Below are positions 17,827-25,677 of a stretch of 64,000 bases of DNA, piece after piece. This stretch comes from Cognatundibacterium crateris (GTDB lineage: Bacteria > Pseudomonadota > Gammaproteobacteria > Burkholderiales > Burkholderiaceae_D). The stretch is from NCBI RefSeq assembly GCF_010078235.1, contig NZ_JAABOS010000001.1, forward strand, positions 1 through 64,000, written 5' to 3'. The position numbers and the translations under genes were made by a program. Every line of letters starts with the position of its first letter. The first letter of the stretch is position 1. Below the pieces are notes generated by a model that worked only from the letters and a program-made list of their open reading frames with translations, had not been told where the DNA came from and did not search any database.

Positions 17827-18612
17827 TCAGTTTTTCATGAGAGTGTACGCGACTTTGCTTTGTATGCTGCGTGGCGTAAAGCGATTGCTAAAGATCGTGA
17901 GCTTATTCATCAGCCCCGGCACCACGCTGAGTTTGCCTTTGAACATAGCCTGCAAACCGATGTGCGCCACTGGCCGCGATTGCATCATCACCAGCCTTTG
18001 ATACAGCGTTGGCCGCTGACCCGACACCGCCAGAAAATTTGTCGCTGTAATCCCCGGTGACAGCACGCTGACCTTCACGCCATACGGCGCCAGCTCCTGA
18101 TGCAGCGCCTCGCCAAACAACAGCACATAGCCCTTACTGCCTGCATACGCCGCGTAAGTCGGCGTCGCCTGATAGGCCGCGATACTCGCAATCAGCAACA
18201 TATAACCCCGCCCGCGCTGCTTCATCTGCTGGCCAAACACATGCGTGAGCCGGGTCAGGCTCAGCATATTCAATTGCATCATGTCCAGTGTCTTTTCCAG
18301 TGGCTGCTGCAGGAATTCGCCATACAAACCATAGCCCGCATTATTGATCAGAATATCAATCGCTATCCCATCCGCATCCAGCCCCTGTTTCAATTGCGTA
18401 GCCGCATCCGCCGCCGTCAAATCCAGCCCCGTCACCCGCACCTGCACCCCATGCTGCGCCCGCAATTGCGCCGCCAGCTCTTCCATAGGCGCAGTCCGTC
18501 GCGCCACCAACACCAGATTCGCCCCCCGCGCCGCCAGCAAATGCGCAAAATCCACCCCAAAGCCACTGGATGCCCCGGTAATCAAGGCCCATAAACCGCG
18601 AATGTCTTGCAT
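17827..18612 (-). CDS. Short-chain dehydrogenase/reductase
   Basis: 261 residues, classical SDR: ALITGASSGFGVDFAHLLAARG (cofactor Gly motif), INNAGYG (NNAG), Ser in LIASIAAYQ, and YAAYAGSKGYVLLF (Tyr-x3-Lys, with the S/K spacing YAGSK). The ATG at 18612 is chosen because AAGGA lies seven bases upstream; longer in-frame starts exist but would run over the operator palindromes. First gene of the SDR-oxidoreductase-TetR unit. The substrate cannot be told from sequence. Confidence 0.9.
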   Translation of the reverse strand: MQDIRGLWALITGASSGFGVDFAHLLAARGANLVLVARRTAPMEELAAQLRAQHGVQVRVTGLDLTAADAATQLKQGLDADGIAIDILINNAGYGLYGEFLQQPLEKTLDMMQLNMLSLTRLTHVFGQQMKQRGRGYMLLIASIAAYQATPTYAAYAGSKGYVLLFGEALHQELAPYGVKVSVLSPGITATNFLAVSGQRPTLYQRLVMMQSRPVAHIGLQAMFKGKLSVVPGLMNKLTIFSNRFTPRSIQSKVAYTLMKN

Positions 18613-18643
18613 ATTTCCATCCTTTTCCATGCTGGATTTGATT

Positions 18644-18694
18644 AAATGACTATTGGTCAGTTGTATTCTAAAAATAAATGACCGTTGGTCATTT
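18644..18694. promoter_or_regulatory. Tandem palindromes, probable TetR operators
   Basis: AAATGACC-GTT-GGTCATTT (18676-18694) is a perfect inverted repeat, and AAATGACTATTGGTCAGTT (18644-18662) is a near copy with the same TGAC/GTCA arms. Both lie within 85 bp upstream of the SDR start, where a repressor would block transcription. Confidence 0.7.
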
Positions 18695-18926
18695 GAGTGC
18701 ATCGTAAATCTGCTGTTGAGGCTTGTCAATAAAAAATATCGTATTTAGCAGGGCGGGGATGCCGCTTATTTATCGTCATCTAAGACATTTTCCGCTTAAA
18801 AATCGCCATGACAGTCTGATAAAACACAGTTTGTCGATGAAATTACTTCAAGGCTAGTTTTTTGCTTAACAAACTGACCATGCCTGACATATAGTTGCTG
18901 TTTTGTATCGAAAATCGGCAAAAGTC
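18695..18926 (+). other. Intergenic region before rdrA
   Basis: AT-rich divergent region between the SDR operon and the RADAR genes. No strong promoter pair, attachment site or tRNA end is apparent at this left boundary of the defence island. Confidence 0.5.
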
Positions 18927-21752
18927 ATGAGCGACAATAAAGAGAACATCATCTATTTCCCTGTTGATCAGGGCGAACAGGCCAGACAGCCTAAAGCAGA
19001 AAATTTGCTGGCGCGCGATGTGTACAAGCGCATTGCCGATTTATTGGAGCGAAGCGACAAAAAATTAAATGGAAAACTGGACGTTGAATTAGATGATTTG
19101 CGTGCGCATGAAGCCATTCTGATCGATGGCGGCAGAGGCACCGGTAAGAGTTCTATTCTCGTGAATTTACCGCTATACCTGAATCAAGAGCCTGAGCTTA
19201 AGGATAAATTATTGATCCTGAAACCGGTGGACCCTACTTTGCTGGAAGACGGTGATGACTTATTCCTCAATATTATTGTGGCGGCTTTGCTGCGTGATAA
19301 ACAGATTAAAGATGCGCTAAGTCGCGTAGATCATAAAACCGAGGCATTTTATGAGCAATTGCAGCGCCTGGGCACGGCCTTAGAAGGCGTGCAAAAGCAA
19401 AAGAATGAATTTGGTCTGGATAAATTACGTGCATTCATCGGCAATCATGGCATCGCCGATGAAGTCCATAAGTTATTTGGTCTGGCCTTAGGTGTCACAA
19501 ACAAGCGCCTGATAGTCTTACCTATCGACGATGTAGACACTTCATTACAGCATGCGTTTGAAAATCTGGAAGTGGTCAGAAAATATCTTGCTTCGCCATA
19601 CGTAGTTCCTATCATCAGTGGTGATTTAAATCTTTATCGTGATGTGACCTGGCGTGAATTTTATGGACGTATTACCGATAAAGTGAAAGACCATGCAGAA
19701 GGGGTACGCCGTACAGCGAATGAGCTTGCGATCGAATATCAGCGCAAGGTTTTACCTTTACCTCGCCGAGTTAATGTTCCTGACGTGATGGAGTATTTGT
19801 GTAAGAAAGATATTCTGCTTATAAAGGGCGACAAAAAGCTATTGTCATTTGCAGATATGTATGACTTGTTGATATTGATACTAAACGGTGCAGTTAACGG
19901 GCGTGATAACAGTTACCTTGAGCTTCCGGTTTCGTCGGTCAGGGAGTTGTCACAATTGATTATTTCGATTGGCGGTAATCTTGCAGATTTAGCGCCGCAT
20001 TTGAGTAGAAATAAACGTAGTACAGATGCTGTAGAAAATGACGAGGATAAATTAAATGGTGTGGATAAAAATCCTTACTTCGATCAGATACTGAATCAAC
20101 GAACTGTTAACAGTGAGTTTGATAAGTTGTTGAGTCAACTCATAGGAAAGCTTGCAGCCTATTTTTCAATTCACGATAGGGCAGGTGCGGCATATCTGGT
20201 CGTCCAAGCTGACCAATACTGGTACAGAATTTGGGGGGGATCAAAAAAAGAATCAAAAAATAAGTCAGAAGGGCAACCACCAGAACAAAAAACAGCTTGC
20301 CAAAATCCGTTGAACATCCCTTTGTTCGCTCCTCTTTCGCATTCTGCTCATCAATTTTCAATGTTCGAAAAAGAAGATGGTTTAAAAGAAAATTGGAATC
20401 AGCAACTCAAAGAAATAGTACGCAATCCAAAATGGCTACGTGAGCTACCTGAGCAAACTGTTTTGCCTTATCCAAATCTAGATCTGGGAGCGCAAGTGCA
20501 CAGGCAACTGGCATGGCCTGTTAAATCGACAGATCAGGAATTGAAGCGGGACCATTCAGAGTATTTTGATGAACTGTTGCGGCAGTTGTTGATACATGAG
20601 GGATCTTATTCAATTGGGAATGACGCCGTCTTGGTTCAGATTGGACGCATCTTTGAACTTCTTATTGCGAGTTTGACGCAAGATCTTACTGCGGACTATG
20701 TCAAGGATTTGCTGCAAAGGCCACCTTTTTATTCTGCTTCAGCTCTTTCTCTTAATACCACGGGAGCTTTTTTGGTGACAGAGTTTGGAAGTAAAAAAGA
20801 TGCGACGGAGACAAGCGATTTAGTGGAAAACGATAAAAAGAGCGAGAAAATTCGATTTGAAAAATCGATTGATTCGTTTGTTGAAGAAATCAATATCTGG
20901 CGAGAGGGACAAAAGCTGGATCAATTTCGTTTGAGTCCTTGGTTGGTCTACTGTGTGTTTCACAAGCTTTTTACACGTGCGGCTTCAGGAGATTCATCGA
21001 GAGAAAAGGCTTCATCGGAAAAGAAGAACCTATCGCCCCTATACAGAGTCAAATATGATCTAGAAAGCGGCCAACTCAATTATTCGCCGAATGGACACTT
21101 GCCTAAATTTAACTATGTCATAGATGTTGGTATTCGTGCGTTTAATGCAATCTGTGCAGATTTTGGTAGTTTTGAAAAAGGAAGCTTCAGTGGTCAACAC
21201 AAAAAGATCAGTGATAACGAGGTAGGGACAGCATGGAATAATTTTCATAAGGCCTCTTTGTTTACCCAAAATATCAGTCCATTCTTAGAAAATGTGAATT
21301 TCTCTAACGATAGCGATTTCAGTAACACGAAATCAAAATTAGGAGCAGTTGTAGGTAAGCTATACCTTCATCCTTTGGGACAGATGTTGAAGAAATCACT
21401 GAGAGAAAAAGAAGTTGTTGTGATTGATCAACCTTTAAAAAGTCTTCGAGTCCTGTCTCAGGATGAAATTTCAAAGGATGAAATCGCAATGAACAACCTT
21501 TTACGTAGTGAAATTGACGGGGTGTTACTCCAATTTGTTGGCGAAAATTTCAATGAACGTTTGAAGATTTTGTCAGAGCAACCTAAGAACATAAAAGACA
21601 AAGTTAAGACCAGTTTTTTAAGAGGACTTTCTACGACACTTCAAAGGTATCTCAAGGGATATTTAGTAAGTAAGAGTGGAATACACGGCAGTAGTCATTT
21701 GGCTCGATTTATAAAAGCGATAGAACTAGTTCCAAGTGATTTAAATGCTTAA
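18927..21752 (+). CDS. rdrA: RADAR defence ATPase RdrA
   Basis: 941 residues. A P-loop is at 68-76 (GGRGTGKSS) and a Walker B-like strand at about 195-204 (LIVLPIDDVD). RdrA is the AAA+-type ATPase of RADAR; in characterised systems it forms rings that cooperate with the deaminase shell and cause abortive protection from phage. Identification rests on size, ATPase type and strict pairing with RdrB. The ATG at 18927 has only a weak Shine-Dalgarno; a TTG at 18903 is the alternative. The gene overlaps rdrB by eight bases. The second half is visibly richer in A+T than rdrB. Confidence 0.88.
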   Translation: MSDNKENIIYFPVDQGEQARQPKAENLLARDVYKRIADLLERSDKKLNGKLDVELDDLRAHEAILIDGGRGTGKSSILVNLPLYLNQEPELKDKLLILKPVDPTLLEDGDDLFLNIIVAALLRDKQIKDALSRVDHKTEAFYEQLQRLGTALEGVQKQKNEFGLDKLRAFIGNHGIADEVHKLFGLALGVTNKRLIVLPIDDVDTSLQHAFENLEVVRKYLASPYVVPIISGDLNLYRDVTWREFYGRITDKVKDHAEGVRRTANELAIEYQRKVLPLPRRVNVPDVMEYLCKKDILLIKGDKKLLSFADMYDLLILILNGAVNGRDNSYLELPVSSVRELSQLIISIGGNLADLAPHLSRNKRSTDAVENDEDKLNGVDKNPYFDQILNQRTVNSEFDKLLSQLIGKLAAYFSIHDRAGAAYLVVQADQYWYRIWGGSKKESKNKSEGQPPEQKTACQNPLNIPLFAPLSHSAHQFSMFEKEDGLKENWNQQLKEIVRNPKWLRELPEQTVLPYPNLDLGAQVHRQLAWPVKSTDQELKRDHSEYFDELLRQLLIHEGSYSIGNDAVLVQIGRIFELLIASLTQDLTADYVKDLLQRPPFYSASALSLNTTGAFLVTEFGSKKDATETSDLVENDKKSEKIRFEKSIDSFVEEINIWREGQKLDQFRLSPWLVYCVFHKLFTRAASGDSSREKASSEKKNLSPLYRVKYDLESGQLNYSPNGHLPKFNYVIDVGIRAFNAICADFGSFEKGSFSGQHKKISDNEVGTAWNNFHKASLFTQNISPFLENVNFSNDSDFSNTKSKLGAVVGKLYLHPLGQMLKKSLREKEVVVIDQPLKSLRVLSQDEISKDEIAMNNLLRSEIDGVLLQFVGENFNERLKILSEQPKNIKDKVKTSFLRGLSTTLQRYLKGYLVSKSGIHGSSHLARFIKAIELVPSDLNA

Positions 21753-24552
21753 GCCGGAGATTATTCAACTTGGTATCAGCACTTGCTTCTGTAGTTCGGC
21801 TTTCGCTACGCAACTGAAACAACACCTGCTCAGCCCCGACCCATGCCATCTGATGGAGCACAGCCATTTTCACGCTGCCTGTCTGGACGTGTTGCAGGCT
21901 GACCTGGACAGAGACTGGCCGCGGCGTTTTCGTCTAAATGAAATCCGGCATGGTTTGCAAATCGTGTGGCCGCAAACGGCCTTGCGTGGTCCTGCATTCA
22001 GTAGCCTGGATTATTTGTATGAACAGCTGTTTATCGCAGATGGTGATGCGCTGCGTTATCGCGATGGGCAGGAGCAGGATTATGTGCGCTTTTGTGCGCA
22101 GCTCGATCCGGCGCTGGTGGTGGGTTGGAAGTTTGCGCAGCATCTGATGTCGCCGCATAGTCTGACTACCTACGATATGCAGCGCATCGTGGGGCAGCAG
22201 CAGGCTTTGTTCAGTCCGGCTGCAGTCGATGGCAATGCGGTCGCGGAAAATCATGTGCATCTGGGCGGCGTGCATACCAGCGGGCTTGCTTTGTTATTGG
22301 GTGTACTGGCTCCGGATAGCGATCACCTTAAACAGCATCCTCAGCATTCGACTTTGTGCGAACTGCAGCGTGTGCTGCATGGTTTGTTGACGCGCGCGAG
22401 CTGGCTGCCTGAGTCCTATGAGTATGGGGCAGAACCAACATGCGATGCCACGCTCAATTTGCTGCTGCAAGATAGTCTGGGCGAGCGTTGGCGCACCCAG
22501 CCGCAACGGCGTAGCGACTGGCAGTTGATTGCGCAGCAAAGTGTGCATGCCTCAGTGCGCGATCCGGCCTGGCTGCGCCAGCAAATGGCAGTCGCGATGT
22601 TGGCCGGGCGCGTTGCCCAAGCCTGGTTATGGTTGCTGATCTGGCTGTGGCGGCATTATCAAAGTCCGCAATGCCCTTACGCGCTGCGCGTACTCATCAT
22701 TTATTTTTTGAATCGTCTGATGCATTTACGGCGCGAGCTGATTATGGATGGTCAGGGCTTGACGCGCTTCGTGGCTTATTACGACAGGCCATTGCGCTGG
22801 GGTGAGCAGCAACCCAATCATCTGAATGCCGCGCAAGTGCTGTTCCAGCATCCCGACGATGTGGCAGAACTCAAGGTAACGCGTTCCAAATTCAATCCCG
22901 AGGAAATCGGTTTGTGGTTGCGTCAGCTTGCCAGCGCGACTGGCGTGGCTGCGCCGCAGGGGCTGGCGCCTTTGCCTGCGGACGAGGCTGCAGCGTACCG
23001 TACATTGATGGATCGCTGGCATTTCTGCATACATTTTTTACGCATCCCTAAATTCCAACATCATCCGGAACTGGTGTGGCGGGAGGCGCGCCAATTACGT
23101 GAACAATGCCTGTCGCAGGCGGGCTGGGACAGGCCGGAATTGCTGGGCCTGAGCAGCCGTTTTCCGCAGGATATGCGTCGTCAATTGCTGCCGGTGCGCT
23201 GGGTGCGCGGCCTGGATGTGGCTGGCGATGAAAATCTGGTGCGGGTTGAAACCTATGCGCCTGCATTGCGCTGGCTGCGTCAGGGTTTGCAGCATCAGGC
23301 AGAGCGACAGGAGTCTGTCGCGGGCTTGCATTTGAGTGTGCATGCGGGTGAGGACTATGCCCATCCTTATTCCGGCATGCGCCATCTGGATGAAACCGTC
23401 CAGTTTTGCGAGATGCGTTCCGGCGACAGGCTGGGACATGCGCTGGCACTGGGCATACGTCCGCGCGACTGGCTGCAGCGTCATGGTGACATGGTGGTGC
23501 CGGTCGATGAGCATGTCGATAATCTGGTCTGGGCCTGGCATTATGCGGGGGTGATGGCAGAGCGCCTGCCCTTAGCGGCGCAAGTCATGCCTATGCTGGA
23601 GCGACGCATACGGCGCTTTTTGCGCTATGTACCGTGGATGCATCCGGCTTGTCTGGATTGGCTGCAGCCGGGCAGTACTCTGAAAGCAGCGCATGAACAA
23701 TTTGCCTGCAAGGCCGACGCGCATATCACGTGCACCCATCCGGAAACCTTATTCAAAGCCTGGCAGTTACGCCGCAATTGCAGCTGGCAATTGAAGCAGG
23801 CCGAGCTGTCTGGTATTTGTGATGCGGAATCGGCGCAGGCATTACCGGATCGCTATAAGCTGATGAAGCCTTGTACCCCGCCTGCGCAGTTGCAGGGTGA
23901 TGCAAGTACAGCTGAAGCAGCATCGGATTATTTGCCCGATGTACGTTTGTTCCGCGACCGCGCGCGCTGGTTAGATATGCAGAAGGGCGGCAAGCCAGCA
24001 CCGGCCTGGGGTTGTCGCCAGACCCATGCGGCTTTGCCTCAGGTCAGAGTCTCGCTGAGCGGGCCTGAACACAGCGACAGTCGCTGGCAGCAGCAAGCTT
24101 TAAATGCGCTGGGCACCCTGAGCGATCAGCATACGGAAACCGAGCTGGAATTTATGGAAGCTTTGCAGGATTATCTGCTCGATCTGTACGATGCGCGCGG
24201 CTTGATGATAGAGGTGAATCTGACCAGCAATGTGTATATCGCAAGGCTGGAAAGTTTCAGTGAACATCCGGTATTCAGATGGTATCCGGTCTCGGAAAGC
24301 GTGCTCAAACCGGGCGAAGCGGCTAACCGCTTTGGTCTGCGCCGTGGTCCGATCAAGGTCTGCATTAATACCGATGACCCCGGCATCATGCCGACCACAC
24401 TCAGAACCGAATTTGCCTTGCTGCGCGCCGCCGCGATGGAGCATGGCGCCACCCGCACCGATGCCGAAAGCTGGACCGAACGCCTGCGCCAAACCGGCGT
24501 GCAGGAATTCCGCCGTAAACATCAGGCTGTGTGGACCCAGCGTAGCGTGTGA
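21745..24552 (+). CDS. rdrB: RADAR defence adenosine deaminase RdrB
   Basis: 935 residues with a divergent, split metal-dependent adenosine deaminase core: NHVHLGG (His170, His172), LHLSVHAGEDYAHP (His533, Glu536), DRLGHALALG (His565) and NTDDPGIM (Asp877, Asp878). These are the Zn ligands and catalytic residues of the family, separated by long insertions as expected for RdrB rather than for housekeeping deaminases of about 350 residues. Characterised RADAR deaminases convert adenosine in RNA and/or (d)ATP to inosine forms during infection. The start lies within the end of rdrA, so translation is coupled. Confidence 0.92.
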   Translation: MLKPEIIQLGISTCFCSSAFATQLKQHLLSPDPCHLMEHSHFHAACLDVLQADLDRDWPRRFRLNEIRHGLQIVWPQTALRGPAFSSLDYLYEQLFIADGDALRYRDGQEQDYVRFCAQLDPALVVGWKFAQHLMSPHSLTTYDMQRIVGQQQALFSPAAVDGNAVAENHVHLGGVHTSGLALLLGVLAPDSDHLKQHPQHSTLCELQRVLHGLLTRASWLPESYEYGAEPTCDATLNLLLQDSLGERWRTQPQRRSDWQLIAQQSVHASVRDPAWLRQQMAVAMLAGRVAQAWLWLLIWLWRHYQSPQCPYALRVLIIYFLNRLMHLRRELIMDGQGLTRFVAYYDRPLRWGEQQPNHLNAAQVLFQHPDDVAELKVTRSKFNPEEIGLWLRQLASATGVAAPQGLAPLPADEAAAYRTLMDRWHFCIHFLRIPKFQHHPELVWREARQLREQCLSQAGWDRPELLGLSSRFPQDMRRQLLPVRWVRGLDVAGDENLVRVETYAPALRWLRQGLQHQAERQESVAGLHLSVHAGEDYAHPYSGMRHLDETVQFCEMRSGDRLGHALALGIRPRDWLQRHGDMVVPVDEHVDNLVWAWHYAGVMAERLPLAAQVMPMLERRIRRFLRYVPWMHPACLDWLQPGSTLKAAHEQFACKADAHITCTHPETLFKAWQLRRNCSWQLKQAELSGICDAESAQALPDRYKLMKPCTPPAQLQGDASTAEAASDYLPDVRLFRDRARWLDMQKGGKPAPAWGCRQTHAALPQVRVSLSGPEHSDSRWQQQALNALGTLSDQHTETELEFMEALQDYLLDLYDARGLMIEVNLTSNVYIARLESFSEHPVFRWYPVSESVLKPGEAANRFGLRRGPIKVCINTDDPGIMPTTLRTEFALLRAAAMEHGATRTDAESWTERLRQTGVQEFRRKHQAVWTQRSV

Positions 24553-24647
24553 GGCGCTTGCAGGGTGTATGACACATCTGTGGCTGAAGATAAACACAGA
24601 AAACTTCTTAAAAATTTAACTCAAATAAAAAAGAAAAGGGATAAACG

Positions 24648-25394
24648 ATGGCTGAAAACGATTTAGCTGTGAATACGCAGAATCAAAGTGACACCACCGC
24701 GCTTGCGGCAAATGGGGCTGTTGAACCAGTCGCAGATACGGCGGCTGATGTTGCTGTGGTATCGGCGCCAGCACCAGACGCGGGCACCGATTTGGCGCCC
24801 ATCGTTGATCCGGCGCAGCTGGAGGTGCCGTTTAATACTGAGGCGATGGGCTTGATCGCTGCTGCGAAAACCAAACTCTTAGGCGAGATTGATACCTCAA
24901 TCCGCTGGTATGCGGAAAAGGCACCGCAGCGTGGCTTAAAGGCCAGACGTTTGCGGTTTTGGATGATCACCTTTGGTGGCTTGTCTGCTGTCGTGCCTTC
25001 GCTGACGCAGATGCATTTGCCAGAATGGCTGGTTACGTGGATAGGCCCGACGATCTCGCCGATGTGGACCTCGGTACTGATTGCACTGACGGCGACCCTG
25101 TATGCGTATGAACGTTTTTATGGTGACGCTGAAGCCTGGATGCGCTTTGTACTGGCGCAACAACAGTTACAGCGTTTGCGCGAAGAATTTGAACTGAACT
25201 GGCTCACGATACAGGTTTTACGCGTGGGTCAGCCCGATCTGGGTAAGGAAATGGCCGAGCTGATCCGCGTATCCCGCGCACGCCATCGCATCATCCAGCT
25301 CGAGACTGAGCAATGGACAGCGGCGTTTAAGGCTGGTCTGCAAGCGACTACGCCTAAGCAAGTGGAAGAGAAGGGTGCTTCCCCCGAAATTTAG
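24648..25394 (+). CDS. SLATT-type membrane protein, RADAR accessory
   Basis: 248 residues. An Ala/Asp-rich, probably disordered N-terminus (1-65) precedes the SLATT pattern: IRWYAEKAPQRGLKARRLRF, then two membrane segments (about 103-120 and 137-155), then a helix starting AEAWMRFVLAQQQLQRLREE with the conserved Trp and Leu-Arg-Glu-Glu. SLATT proteins are predicted pore formers paired with nucleotide-based defence effectors, and SLATT genes have been noted as ancillary genes in some RADAR loci. AGGGATAA lies before the ATG. It is 95 bp after rdrB on the same strand. Confidence 0.82.
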   Translation: MAENDLAVNTQNQSDTTALAANGAVEPVADTAADVAVVSAPAPDAGTDLAPIVDPAQLEVPFNTEAMGLIAAAKTKLLGEIDTSIRWYAEKAPQRGLKARRLRFWMITFGGLSAVVPSLTQMHLPEWLVTWIGPTISPMWTSVLIALTATLYAYERFYGDAEAWMRFVLAQQQLQRLREEFELNWLTIQVLRVGQPDLGKEMAELIRVSRARHRIIQLETEQWTAAFKAGLQATTPKQVEEKGASPEI

Positions 25395-25677
25395 TTCCCC
25401 AAAGGTGACGTAAAATCAATGACACTTTGGAAAAACAAATGATAAACAGGATACCAAAAGCAGCTTACACGGCCGAGTTTAAAGAACTGGCCGTTAAACC
25501 TGTTTCAGATGGTGAAGCCATCTCTGTAGTTAAAGAAACAAAATCAAGAGAATCTCGCTGCATGACATTCACCTGATGGTGAACTAATTATCTAGTGAAG
25601 ATCACTCTTGCTGATCAATCGAAAAGCGCCGATAAACTCAACAACAATCTTCGGCATATAGCTATAAAAGGAAAGAG
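25395..25677 (+). other. Intergenic region between SLATT gene and Sel1-repeat gene
   Basis: Holds the IS3 OrfA scar. After it there are about 100 bp of AT-rich sequence that must carry the start region of the next gene; no clear promoter or terminator is visible, so it is open whether the next gene is transcribed with RADAR. Confidence 0.5.
25439..25576 (+). pseudogene. IS3-family OrfA transposase remnant
   Basis: The 45-codon frame reads PKAAYTAEFKELAVKPVSDG near its start, which matches the N-terminus of IS3-group OrfA (helix-turn-helix) proteins. It loses similarity after about 33 codons and stops; no OrfB is present and no terminal inverted repeat was found. It lies between the SLATT gene and the Sel1-repeat gene, a scar of an insertion or of island assembly. 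Confidence 0.7.

Noticed and set aside
23048-23541. Minus-strand open frames inside rdrB
   Set aside because: They are shadows of a gene with clear catalytic motifs on the plus strand.
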